Of a DNA stretch of 42,386 nucleotides, positions 1 to 8,861 are shown one piece after another. This DNA is from Bacillota bacterium (GTDB taxonomy: Bacteria > Bacillota > Clostridia > Oscillospirales > Oscillospiraceae). Numbering within the stretch: the stretch's first letter is position 1; every line of letters starts with the position of its first letter. Under the pieces are notes generated by a model that saw only the letters and a program-made list of their open reading frames with translations, was not told the origin of the DNA and did not search any database. The stretch lies in the NCBI GenBank assembly GCA_029007925.1, contig JAQXIT010000155.1:1-42386 (forward strand), in the 5' to 3' direction. The translations under genes were made by a program, and so were the position numbers.

Positions 1-426
1 GCCCTCAAGTCCCGCACCCGGGGCTACGGCAGTCTGGACTATGAATTTATCGGCTACCGTCCCAGCAAGCTGGTGAAGCTGGACATCCTCCTCAACGGCG
101 AGATCGTGGACGCCCTGAGCTTCATCCTCTTTGCCGAAAACGCCTATCCCAGAGCCCGGAAGATCTGCGAAAAGCTGAAGGAGAACATCCCCCGTGCCCA
201 GTTCGAGATTCCGGTGCAGGCGGCCATCGGCGGCAAGATCATTGCCCGGGAGACCATCAAGGCTCTGCGCAAGGACGTGCTGGCCAAGTGCTACGGCGGC
301 GACATTACCCGGAAGAAGAAGCTGCTGGAGAAGCAGAAGGAAGGCAAAAAGCGGATGCGCACCTTCGGCACCGTTTCCGTCCCCAGCGAAGCCTTCATGG
401 CCGTGCTGAAGCTGGACGACGACTGA
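1..426 (+). CDS. lepA: Elongation factor 4 (LepA), C-terminal part (5' end outside window)
   Basis: Frame 1 reads [42 protein letters not shown]...[44 protein letters not shown], the characteristic LepA C-terminus. Confidence 0.97.
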   Translation, partial: ALKSRTRGYGSLDYEFIGYRPSKLVKLDILLNGEIVDALSFILFAENAYPRARKICEKLKENIPRAQFEIPVQAAIGGKIIARETIKALRKDVLAKCYGGDITRKKKLLEKQKEGKKRMRTFGTVSVPSEAFMAVLKLDDD

Positions 427-475
427 TCCCCACTGCTGCAATCCCATTCAAATGCTTATGGAAGGAGTGCTTTAT

Positions 476-1207
476 ATGAGCTGGTCTGATCTTTGGAATT
501 CCGTTGTCCAAATGGAGCCCGGTCTGGGCGATATCTGCCTGCGGCTGCTGTGCGCCATGCTGGTCGGCATGGTTATCGGCACCGAGCGGGAGTATACCCA
601 CCGCCCGGCCGGTATGCGTACCCATATTCTGGTGGCGCTGGGCGCCTGCGTGGTGTCCGTCACCGGTGAGCTGCTGTTCCGGGATTACAGCGCCATGGGT
701 GCCACCCCGGATCCCGCCCGGCTCAGCGCCCAGGTCATCACCGGCGTGGGCTTTTTGGGCGCCGGTACCATCCTGCGGGAGGGTGCCACCGTCAAGGGGC
801 TGACCACCGCCGCCAGCCTGTGGGCCGTGGCCTGTCTGGGCACCGCCTGCGGCTTCGGCTATTACACCCTGGCCATTTTGGGCATGGTGCTGATTTTCAT
901 CACGCTGACGATCTTCGAGCGGATTCAGCTCCGGCTGATGAAAACCGTCAAAAACGACGAGGTATTCGTGCTGGAGACCTCGGATATTTCCGCCTCCCTG
1001 AACCGCATCCATACCACCGCCTCTCAGGAGAAGGGCTCCGCCCAGATTCTTTCCGCGAAAAATCTGGAATCCGGCCATCGGGTGGTATTCCGGGCGGATT
1101 TCGGCGGCAGGCACAACAAAAATCACCGCCAGCGCTTTTTCGACACCCTCGCCTCCGCGCCCGAAACCGTGTCCTTCCAACAGGCCGGTGAGGACGTGCG
1201 CGTCTGA
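476..1207 (+). CDS. MgtC/SapB family membrane protein
   Basis: GTEREYTHRPAGMRTHILVALGA...GVGFLGAGTILREGATVKGLTTAASLWAVACLG motif; RBS GGAAGGAG before ATG at 476. Confidence 0.9.
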   Translation: MSWSDLWNSVVQMEPGLGDICLRLLCAMLVGMVIGTEREYTHRPAGMRTHILVALGACVVSVTGELLFRDYSAMGATPDPARLSAQVITGVGFLGAGTILREGATVKGLTTAASLWAVACLGTACGFGYYTLAILGMVLIFITLTIFERIQLRLMKTVKNDEVFVLETSDISASLNRIHTTASQEKGSAQILSAKNLESGHRVVFRADFGGRHNKNHRQRFFDTLASAPETVSFQQAGEDVRV

Positions 1208-1231
1208 TCCACAGAAATCGGGAGGTATTCC

Positions 1232-2425
1232 ATGGCCATTCTCAGACGGAAAGACAAGACCCCGCTGGGGATCTACATCCACGTTCCCTTCTGCCGCAGC
1301 AAATGCCAATACTGCGACTTTTATTCCCTGACCACCAAGGACGACAGGCTGCTGGACGGCTATCTGGACGCGGTCTGCGCCCACATCAAGGAGGCCGGAG
1401 CGCTGGCGCCGGACTATCTGGTGGACACGGTGTATTTCGGCGGCGGCACCCCCAGCTTCTTCGGCCCCGACGGCCTGGCCACCATTCTCTCCGCCGTCCG
1501 CCGGAGCTTTGATGTGTCCGGCAGCGCGGAGATCACCTTCGAGGCCAACCCGGACTCCGTGACGCCCAAGCTGCTGCGGCGGCTCCACAGCGAGGGCTTC
1601 AACCGGGTGAGCCTTGGCGTCCAGTGCGACGATGATGCCATTCTGGACAAAATCGGCCGTCCCCACAACTATGAGCAGGCCGTCGCCGCCGTAAAGCGCA
1701 TCCGCAAGGCGGGCTTCCGGAATCTGTCTCTGGATCTGATCTACGGCCTGCCCAATCAGACCCGGGAGAGCTGGGAAAAAACCCTGCGCAACGTCCTTTC
1801 TCTGGAGCCGGAGCATATGAGCTGCTACGGCCTGAAGGTGGAGGAAGGAACCCCCATGGCCAGGTATCAGGAGTTCATGAATCTGCCCGACGACGACGCC
1901 CAGGCGGATATGTACCTCAGTGCCGTGGAGATTCTCCGGGCCAAGGGCTACCGGCAGTATGAAATTTCCAATTTCGCCCGCCGGGGCATGGAATCGAAGC
2001 ATAATCTCAAATATTGGCTGGGCGGCGAGTATCTGGGCTTCGGCCCCGCCGCCAGTTCGGACTTTGCCGGCAAGCGGTTTACCACCGTCCGGGATCTGCG
2101 GGGCTACATCGACGGAATCCTGAACGGCGGAACGGTCATCGAGGAGCTGCAGGAGGTACCGCCTCGGGAGCGGGCGGGGGAATACCTGATGACGCGGCTG
2201 CGAACCAACGTGGGCATTCAGGCGGAGGAGTACGAGAAGCAGTACCTGCTGCCCTTCGGGCCTCTGGAGGAAGCGCTGGAAAAATGCCGCCAGCGGGGAC
2301 ACGCCGTGAAGCTGGACAACGGCTTCTGGCGCCTGACACCGGAGGGCTTCCTGCTGTCCAATTCCATTATTTCCGACCTGCTGCTGCTTCAGGACGCCGC
2401 GGAGCCTCTGGCCAAGAGAAGATAA
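1232..2425 (+). CDS. hemW: Radical SAM HemW-type protein (coproporphyrinogen III oxidase-like / heme chaperone)
   Basis: GIYIHVPFCRSKCQYCDFYS (CxxxCxxC), VYFGGGTPS, LDLIYGLPNQT, HemW C-terminal wing. Confidence 0.93.
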   Translation: MAILRRKDKTPLGIYIHVPFCRSKCQYCDFYSLTTKDDRLLDGYLDAVCAHIKEAGALAPDYLVDTVYFGGGTPSFFGPDGLATILSAVRRSFDVSGSAEITFEANPDSVTPKLLRRLHSEGFNRVSLGVQCDDDAILDKIGRPHNYEQAVAAVKRIRKAGFRNLSLDLIYGLPNQTRESWEKTLRNVLSLEPEHMSCYGLKVEEGTPMARYQEFMNLPDDDAQADMYLSAVEILRAKGYRQYEISNFARRGMESKHNLKYWLGGEYLGFGPAASSDFAGKRFTTVRDLRGYIDGILNGGTVIEELQEVPPRERAGEYLMTRLRTNVGIQAEEYEKQYLLPFGPLEEALEKCRQRGHAVKLDNGFWRLTPEGFLLSNSIISDLLLLQDAAEPLAKRR

Positions 2426-2449
2426 TGCACCCGGGAAGCGGACGAAAGG

Positions 2450-2482
2450 AAAACAGGGCGCGCCGAAAGGCGCGTCCGTTTT
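2450..2482 (+). terminator. Rho-independent terminator after hemW
   Basis: AAAAC-A-GGGCGCGCC-GAAA-GGCGCGTCC-GTTTT inverted repeat with T run. Confidence 0.8.
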
Positions 2483-2488
2483 GCCGCA

Positions 2489-2517
2489 TTGACTTGAAGC
2501 GGAAAAAGTGGTAACAT
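2489..2517 (+). promoter_or_regulatory. Sigma-A-type promoter for PHP gene
   Basis: TTGACT (2489-2494), 17-bp spacer, TAACAT (2512-2517). Confidence 0.6.
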
Positions 2518-2546
2518 TCAGACAGATTTTTTGAGAGGTGAGTGCC

Positions 2547-3314
2547 ATGCTGGCAAATTATCATACCCATACCCGGCGCTGCCGCCACGCTGTGGGCGAG
2601 GACAGGCAGTACGCCGAGGCGGCGGTGAAGGCAGGGCTGAAGATTCTGGGCTTTTCGGATCATTCGCCCTACTATTTCCCCGACGGCTACTATTCTTCCT
2701 TCCGGATGCGCCCGGAGGAGCTGGAGGGCTACGTGGAGTCGGTGCTTTCCTTGCGGAAGGCCTACGCCGGGGTGCTGGAGATCCCGCTGGGACTGGAGCT
2801 GGAGTATTACCCCAAATACCTGCCCCGGCTGCTGACGCTGCTGCGGGAGTATCCCATGGATTATCTGCTGCTGGGGCAGCATTTCATCGGCAATGAATAC
2901 GGCGACTCCTACAGCGGCAATCTGACCGGGGACGAAGCCGTTCTGCGGCGGTATGTGGATCAGACCATAGAGGCTATGAATACCGGCCTGTTCACCTATT
3001 TTGCCCATCCGGACGTGATCCATTTCCAGGGAGAACCGGCGGTGTACCGCCGCCATATGCGCCGGCTGTGCCGGGAGGCCAAAAGCTGCGGCATCCCCCT
3101 GGAGATGAATCTGCTGGGTCTGCAGGGCGGACGGCATTATCCCAACCCCCTGTTCTGGGAGACGGCGGCGGAGGAAGGATGCCTCGCCGTGCTGGGCCGG
3201 GACGCCCACGATCCCGCGGTGCTGTCGGATACGGCCACCGAGGAGCGGGCGCTGGAATGGCTCCACGATCTGGGACTGAAGCCAATGGAGACGGTGCCCC
3301 TGCGAAAGCTCTGA
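2547..3314 (+). CDS. Histidinol-phosphatase / PHP-domain phosphoesterase
   Basis: MLANYHTHTRRCRHA...GFSDHSPYYFPDGYYSSFRM...AHPDVIHFQG...GRDAHDP, PHP metal ligands present. Confidence 0.88.
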   Translation: MLANYHTHTRRCRHAVGEDRQYAEAAVKAGLKILGFSDHSPYYFPDGYYSSFRMRPEELEGYVESVLSLRKAYAGVLEIPLGLELEYYPKYLPRLLTLLREYPMDYLLLGQHFIGNEYGDSYSGNLTGDEAVLRRYVDQTIEAMNTGLFTYFAHPDVIHFQGEPAVYRRHMRRLCREAKSCGIPLEMNLLGLQGGRHYPNPLFWETAAEEGCLAVLGRDAHDPAVLSDTATEERALEWLHDLGLKPMETVPLRKL

Positions 3315-3325
3315 TATTTACCAGG

Positions 3326-3361
3326 AAAAAGCCCGCGCTCAGCCGAGCGCGGGCGATTTTT
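3326..3361. terminator. Bidirectional terminator between convergent genes
   Basis: AAAAAGCCCGCGCTC-AGCC-GAGCGCGGGCGATTTTT. Confidence 0.9.
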
Positions 3362-3369
3362 GCGGGTTT

Positions 3370-4188
3370 TCAGGGCTGAAAGCCTTCGAAAATGGGCAGA
3401 TACCCTTCCGTTACGGCGGTGTCGAAATCCGCCTGACTGCGCAGCGTCCAGCTTACCCCCTGAATGCCCCACAGCTTCCTGCACAGCCGGACGGAGAGGT
3501 TGTTCCGGTCGGCAAAGTTGTAGGCGATGAAATCCGGCCGGGTCTGGACGTTGGACACCAGATTGGTCATGATCCACCGAAGCAGGAAGGGCGCATTCGG
3601 GACAGGTCTGCGCAGAAAGTTTTCGGAAAGCTGCCCCCGGACGATCCGGGGATGGCATTTTTTCAGCCGGCGCAGACACCGGGGATCGAAGGACTCCATG
3701 CAGTACACCCCGGGATACCCCTCCATGGCCCGGACGGCGGTGTCGGTGAGAGTGTTAAAGTTGCCGCCGGCGCTTTTCAGCTCAACAATCATCGGCGCCC
3801 GGCCGCCGAACAGCGCCAGCACATCGGAGAACAGCGGAATGGTTTCTTCGGTTCCTTCCAGACGGTATTGCTTCAGCTCCTCAAAGGTCAGATCCTCCAC
3901 GGTCACGTCGGCTCCCGCGGTGCGCTTCAGGGAGGAATCGTGAATCACGGCCAGCTTTCCGTCCCGGGTCAGGTGGATGTCCAGCTCAATGCCGTAGCCG
4001 TGTTCCAGGGCGGCGCGGAAGGCGGCCATGCTGTTTTCGGGGACGCCGTTTCCGTGGAGACCCCGGTGGGCATACGCCCAGCCCCGGAGCTTCGGCAGCT
4101 CCGGATGATCGTTCCGTCCGGCAAGGGTCAGCAGATATCCGATGCCCAGCAGAGCGAGAATACACGCAATGATGATAATAGCGGTCAT
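3370..4188 (-). CDS. Glycerophosphodiester phosphodiesterase (GDPD), membrane-anchored
   Basis: YAHRGLHGNGVPENSMAAFRAALEHGYGIELDIHLTRDGKLAVIHDSSLKRTAG; N-terminal TM helix. Confidence 0.95.
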   Translation of the reverse strand: MTAIIIIACILALLGIGYLLTLAGRNDHPELPKLRGWAYAHRGLHGNGVPENSMAAFRAALEHGYGIELDIHLTRDGKLAVIHDSSLKRTAGADVTVEDLTFEELKQYRLEGTEETIPLFSDVLALFGGRAPMIVELKSAGGNFNTLTDTAVRAMEGYPGVYCMESFDPRCLRRLKKCHPRIVRGQLSENFLRRPVPNAPFLLRWIMTNLVSNVQTRPDFIAYNFADRNNLSVRLCRKLWGIQGVSWTLRSQADFDTAVTEGYLPIFEGFQP

Positions 4189-4203
4189 TCGAATTTCCTC
4201 CTG

Positions 4204-5742
4204 TCAGTCGGCGTCGAAGGCTTCCAGCCCCTGCTTTGACTCCGCCTTGGCGTCACCGTGGCGCACCATCATCATGGTCACAAAAGCCAGCGCCACGAAC
4301 ACGGCGGCGTAGGGGAACAGAACGGTCATGCCCATGTGATCCATCAGAGCGCCGGAGAACATGGGCGTGATGATCTGGGCGATCATGGAGGCGGTGTAGT
4401 AGAAGCCGGTGTACTTGCCGATGTCGGCACCGGAGCAAAGCTCCACCACCATGGGGAAGGAATTGACGTTGATGGTGGCCCAGCCGATGCCGGCCAAGGC
4501 GAACAGCAGATTCATCAGCCAGGTGGGGCTGCCGGCACGCATGAAGGAGGCAGGCAGGAAGGCACCGGCCAACAGCACCACGCCGATGAGGATGGTTCTC
4601 TTCCGGCCCAGCCTGGAGGCGATCATACCGGCGGGCAGGTAGGCGAGAATGGCGGCAGCCTGGGCCAGCAGCAGGGTGGTGTTGTAGTCCTTCTGGAGGA
4701 TGTTGCCGGCGTAGACGGCGTATTTGGAGGTGACGGCGTTATAGCCGAAGTACCACAGGGCGATGGACAGCAGCAGGAAGATCAGAGAACGGCGCTCCGG
4801 GGCGGACAGCCGACGCTTTTCTCCCGCGGGCTCCTCCGCTTCCTCCAGCCCCCAGCGGACGCTGTCCTGCCGCATCTGAGCGACCCACTTCGGCTCCCGG
4901 ACGGTCAGCAGGAACACCGCCAGCGCCGCCAGCATGATGCCGGCGATGACACAGTAGAAAACGGTGTAGTTCATCATGGAGTTGCGGACGGCGGAGGTGG
5001 CAAAGACCATGCCCAGCACCAGCACCAGAATGCCGCCGGCGGTGCCCATCAGATTGATGACGGCGTTGGCTTTGCTCCGCAGAGGCTTGGCGGTGACGTC
5101 GGGCATCAGTGCCACGGCAGGGGAGCGGAAGGAGGCCATGGCCACCAGCATAATCAGCAGAAGCCCCACAAAGGCCGCCAGCGCTCCGGGGGACCGGGCG
5201 GTTTTTTCGGCGGCGTAGGCCTGCCGGGCAGGCGCCACAAAGTTGGTGTAGTCGGATTCTCCGGTGACTTCGTTCACCGTGTCGCTGCGGATGGCCAGGA
5301 ATTGCTCTTTGGTGAAGGTTTCGGAGAGGACGAAGCGGTCGCCCTCGGGGGTCAGAAGCTCGGTGTCCGCCTGGGAATCGTAGATTATCTCCAGCGCGGC
5401 GGGATCGTCGATGGCGGAGACCTCGGAAATATTCCGAAGCTGGGCGGCGTCCACAAAGGACAGCGCCACCAGTGCCACGGCGGCGATGACGGTGCCGATG
5501 GCGATGTAGGGGGTTCGCTTGCCGAAGCGGCTGGCGTTCCGGTCGGACAGAGAGCCGAACAGCGGCAGCAGGAACACCGCCAGAATGTTGTCCAGCGCCA
5601 TAATCACGCCGGACCAGGTCTGGGACATGCCGAATTTGTTGGTGAGGATCACGGGGATGGTGGCGTCATAGGCCTGCCAGAAGGCGCAGATCAGGAAGAA
5701 GGCAAAACCTACCAGAATGGTGCGCTTGTAGCTGAGCTTCAT
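4204..5742 (-). CDS. MFS transporter (GPH / SLC45-like)
   Basis: 12-TM-like hydropathy; FGSLSDRNASRFGKRTPYI and ASRLGRKRTILIG MFS loops. Confidence 0.85.
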   Translation of the reverse strand: MKLSYKRTILVGFAFFLICAFWQAYDATIPVILTNKFGMSQTWSGVIMALDNILAVFLLPLFGSLSDRNASRFGKRTPYIAIGTVIAAVALVALSFVDAAQLRNISEVSAIDDPAALEIIYDSQADTELLTPEGDRFVLSETFTKEQFLAIRSDTVNEVTGESDYTNFVAPARQAYAAEKTARSPGALAAFVGLLLIMLVAMASFRSPAVALMPDVTAKPLRSKANAVINLMGTAGGILVLVLGMVFATSAVRNSMMNYTVFYCVIAGIMLAALAVFLLTVREPKWVAQMRQDSVRWGLEEAEEPAGEKRRLSAPERRSLIFLLLSIALWYFGYNAVTSKYAVYAGNILQKDYNTTLLLAQAAAILAYLPAGMIASRLGRKRTILIGVVLLAGAFLPASFMRAGSPTWLMNLLFALAGIGWATINVNSFPMVVELCSGADIGKYTGFYYTASMIAQIITPMFSGALMDHMGMTVLFPYAAVFVALAFVTMMMVRHGDAKAESKQGLEAFDAD

Positions 5743-5763
5743 AAAAAAACCTCCGTTTTCGTA

Positions 5764-6489
5764 TTATGGGGCTTCGGGAGCCGTGTGCTGCCGGATGGCC
5801 TCTCCAATCCGGGAGCGAACCAATTCCGCCAGCTCCACGGTCTTGAGGTTTGCGTATTCTTCGTACAGGATGGGCTTCAGGTAGTGAATCTGGACGGAGA
5901 CTGGGGCGCTGCCCTTCTGATCCAGCACCTTCCAGCAGTCGATGAGCGCCATGGGCACGATGGGACACCTGGCCTTGACCGCGCAGCGGAAGCTGCCGCC
6001 ATGGAAGGCGCCCATCTGATTGCCGCTGCGGCTGCGGGTTCCTTCGGGGAAGATCAGGTAGTTGCGCCCCTTGCGCAGCTCCTGCGTCACGGCCTGAATG
6101 ACGGCGAGGGACTGACGCACATCCTCCCGATCCATGGCAAAGGACTTGGTGCAGGTCACCACCTGCCGGACGAAGGGGATGTCCTTCAGCTCCTTCTTGT
6201 ACACCGCCCCCAGAGGCCGGTCGCAGGATACGCAGATGGCCAGCGGGTCGAACATTCCCTGATGATTGCCGCAGAGAAGAAATCCGTTCTCCTGAGGCAG
6301 ATTTTCCGTGCCGGAAACCTGCATATCAATGTTGCCGGCGGCAACCGCCCGCTTCAGGATGCTCTGGATGAAGAGGTACTGCTCCTCCTCGGGATATTCG
6401 TCGGTGTGTTTGGCGTAGCGGCAGAGCCTGGCGTACAAGCCGGGAACCGCGAAGGCGTTTTTGAGAACCACCAAGACCAGTCGATTCAA
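5764..6489 (-). CDS. plsC: 1-acyl-sn-glycerol-3-phosphate acyltransferase (PlsC family)
   Basis: CGNHQGMFDP (NHxxxxD) and FPEGTRSRSG motifs. Confidence 0.9.
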   Translation of the reverse strand: MNRLVLVVLKNAFAVPGLYARLCRYAKHTDEYPEEEQYLFIQSILKRAVAAGNIDMQVSGTENLPQENGFLLCGNHQGMFDPLAICVSCDRPLGAVYKKELKDIPFVRQVVTCTKSFAMDREDVRQSLAVIQAVTQELRKGRNYLIFPEGTRSRSGNQMGAFHGGSFRCAVKARCPIVPMALIDCWKVLDQKGSAPVSVQIHYLKPILYEEYANLKTVELAELVRSRIGEAIRQHTAPEAP

Positions 6490-6566
6490 GGAAATACCCT
6501 CCTGTATGTGTACGTTGCTTCTATTATCGCCCTTTCCTGCCGAAAAAGCAAGAGAAAAAAAGCCTC

Positions 6567-6595
6567 TTGCCGGATGGAAGGGAACATGGTATCAT
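6567..6595 (+). promoter_or_regulatory. Putative promoter of radical SAM gene
   Basis: TTGCCG, 17-bp spacer, TATCAT. Confidence 0.5.
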
Positions 6596-6622
6596 AGAAA
6601 AAAAGAAACGGATGTGAGAAAG

Positions 6623-7480
6623 ATGGATTACGGCAACTGCGAGCTGTGTCCCCGGCGCTGCGGGGTGAACCGGAGCGTGGGGGAGCGGGGCTTCTGCGGC
6701 TGTCCCGATTCCGCGCTGGTGGCGAAGGCCATGCTCCACAAATGGGAGGAGCCTGCGCTGGCGGGGGAGGGCGGCAGCGGTGCCGTTTTCTTCGGCGGCT
6801 GTACGCTGGGGTGCCGGTACTGTCAGAACCGGGCGATTTCCGGCGCTCCCGTGGGAAAAGCGGTGGACGCCGCCGGACTGCGGGGAATTCTGGAGGATCT
6901 GATCGCCCGGGGAGCGGAGAATATCGACCTTGTGACCCCCACCCAGTTCCTGCCCACGATCCTGCCGGCGCTGGAGCCCAAGCTGCCGGTGCCGGTGGTG
7001 TACAACTGCGGCGGCTATGAGCGGGCGGAGACTATCCGGGCGCTGGAGGGGCGGGTGGATGTCTACCTGCCGGATCTCAAGTACGCCGACGGCGAGCTGG
7101 CCGAAGAGCTGTCCGGTGCCGGGGATTACTTTCCCGTGGCCGCGGCGGCCATCCGGGAGATGGCGCGGCAGACCGGGCCGGCGCAGTGGCGGGGAGAGCG
7201 GCTGGTGAAGGGCGTTCTGATCCGGCACCTGATTCTGCCGGGTCATGTGGAGAATTCCCTGAAGGTGCTGGACTGGATCGGGGAGAATTTCGCCCCCGGG
7301 GAGGTTCTGGTGAGCCTGATGCGGCAGTACACCCCCATGGGCGGCCTGCCGGCGCCCATGAACCGGACGGTGACCCGGGAGGAGTACGACGCCGTGCTGA
7401 GCTGGATGTACCTGAACCGTCTGGAGGGCTTTACCCAGGAGGCCGCCGCCGCGGATCGGGGCTTCATTCCGGATTTCTGA
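6623..7480 (+). CDS. Radical SAM protein, PflA-like (YgiQ/PflX-type activating-enzyme family)
   Basis: CELCPRRCGVNR...GFCGC...FFGGCTLGCRYCQNRAIS (CxxxCxxC); start chosen at MDYGNCELC. Confidence 0.85.
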   Translation: MDYGNCELCPRRCGVNRSVGERGFCGCPDSALVAKAMLHKWEEPALAGEGGSGAVFFGGCTLGCRYCQNRAISGAPVGKAVDAAGLRGILEDLIARGAENIDLVTPTQFLPTILPALEPKLPVPVVYNCGGYERAETIRALEGRVDVYLPDLKYADGELAEELSGAGDYFPVAAAAIREMARQTGPAQWRGERLVKGVLIRHLILPGHVENSLKVLDWIGENFAPGEVLVSLMRQYTPMGGLPAPMNRTVTREEYDAVLSWMYLNRLEGFTQEAAAADRGFIPDF

Positions 7481-7481
7481 G

Positions 7482-7510
7482 TTTACATTCTATCCGGCGG
7501 ATGGTATAAT
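7482..7510 (+). promoter_or_regulatory. Sigma-A-type promoter of cyuA-like gene
   Basis: TTTACA, 17-bp spacer, TATAAT; makes the ATG at 7509 an unlikely start. Confidence 0.7.
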
Positions 7511-7532
7511 GGTCGGAAAAGGGGGAATCTCG

Positions 7533-8813
7533 GTGGAGAAGGCGGATCTGCTCTACGGACAGTATATGGACATCCTGCGGGAGGAACTGCGCCCGGCCAT
7601 GGGCTGTACGGAGCCCATCGCCCTGGCCTATGCCGGAGCCAAAGCCCGGCAGATTCTGGGGACGCTGCCGGATCGGATTGAGATTGCCGTCAGCGGCAAT
7701 ATCATTAAGAATGTGAAAAGCGTTATCGTCCCCAACACAGGCGGCCTTCACGGCATCGGCCCGGCGGTGTGCGCGGGCATCGTGGCCGGCGACCCGGATC
7801 GGGAGCTGGAGGTTATCAGCAGCGTGTCGGAGGCTCAGCGGCAGGCGTTGCGGGCGTATCTGGAGACGGTGACACCGGAGATCCGGCCGGCGGATTCCCC
7901 GCTGGTGTTCGACATCGACCTGACGCTCCATGCCGGAGGGGATTGGGTGCGGCTGCGGATTGTCAACCACCATACCAATCTGGTGTACATCGAGAAAAAC
8001 GGAGAGATTCTCCGCTCCCGGCCGGTGACCGAGTCCTCCGAGGATCGGCTCACCGACAAATCCTGCCTGCGCATGGACAAGATCGTGGAATTCGCGGAAG
8101 CGGCGGATCCGGCGGAGCTGGAGCCCCTGGTGGGCCGGCAGATGGATTGCAACATGGCCATTGCCCGGGAGGGACTGTCGGGCTCATGGGGCGCCAATAT
8201 CGGAACCGTACTGCTGCGGCGGGAGGGAACGCTGCTGAGCAAGCGGGCGGCGGCCTATGCCGCGGCAGGCAGCGACGCCCGGATGAGCGGCTGTGAAATG
8301 CCTGTGATTATCCTGTCCGGCAGCGGCAATCAGGGCATCACCGCCAGTGTTCCCGTGGTGATCTACGGAGAGGCGCTGGGAAAGACCCGGGAGGAGATCC
8401 TGCGGGCGGTGGCGCTCAGCGATCTGGTGACCATCCACCAGAAGGCCGGCATCGGACGGCTCAGCGCCTACTGCGGCGCCATCAGTGCCGGCTGCGGCGC
8501 GGGGGCGGGCATTGTCTACCTCCAGGGCGGGCGGCAGCACGCGGTGGCGCACACGGTGGTCAATGCCATTGCCATTCTGTCCGGCACCATCTGCGACGGC
8601 GCCAAGCCCTCCTGCGCGGCGAAAATTGCCGCTGCGGTGGACGCGGGCATTCTGGGGTGTGATATGTATCTGGAGCATCAGCAGTTCTACGGCGGCGACG
8701 GCATCGTCACCAAGGGCGCCGACGCCACGGTGGACAACATCGGCCGCCTGGCGAGAGAAGGTATGCGCCAGACGGATCAGACCATCCTTCAGATCATGAT
8801 GGAAGAGAAATAA
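7533..8813 (+). CDS. UPF0597 / L-cysteine desulfidase (serine dehydratase alpha-like) family protein
   Basis: RPAMGCTEPIALAYAGAKARQ...SGNIIKNVKSVIVPNTG...GCGAGAGIVYL; GTG start at 7533 preceded by AAAAGGGGG. Confidence 0.85.
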   Translation: MEKADLLYGQYMDILREELRPAMGCTEPIALAYAGAKARQILGTLPDRIEIAVSGNIIKNVKSVIVPNTGGLHGIGPAVCAGIVAGDPDRELEVISSVSEAQRQALRAYLETVTPEIRPADSPLVFDIDLTLHAGGDWVRLRIVNHHTNLVYIEKNGEILRSRPVTESSEDRLTDKSCLRMDKIVEFAEAADPAELEPLVGRQMDCNMAIAREGLSGSWGANIGTVLLRREGTLLSKRAAAYAAAGSDARMSGCEMPVIILSGSGNQGITASVPVVIYGEALGKTREEILRAVALSDLVTIHQKAGIGRLSAYCGAISAGCGAGAGIVYLQGGRQHAVAHTVVNAIAILSGTICDGAKPSCAAKIAAAVDAGILGCDMYLEHQQFYGGDGIVTKGADATVDNIGRLAREGMRQTDQTILQIMMEEK

Positions 8814-8819
8814 ACAGAA

Positions 8820-8855
8820 ACGAGGTGCGCTCCGGGAGAACGCACCTCGTTTTTC
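8820..8855. terminator. Bidirectional terminator
   Basis: ACGAGGTGCG...CGCACCTCGTTTTT perfect stem. Confidence 0.88.
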
Positions 8856-8861
8856 ATGGGT

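Noticed and set aside
395-2548. 717-aa minus-strand ORF
   Set aside because: Antisense to MgtC and HemW genes; no recognisable domain and Gln/Gly/His-rich
4258-6597. 779-aa plus-strand ORF
   Set aside because: Shadow of the MFS and PlsC genes; begins MAHHHHGHKSQRHEHGG, His/Gly-rich antisense artefact
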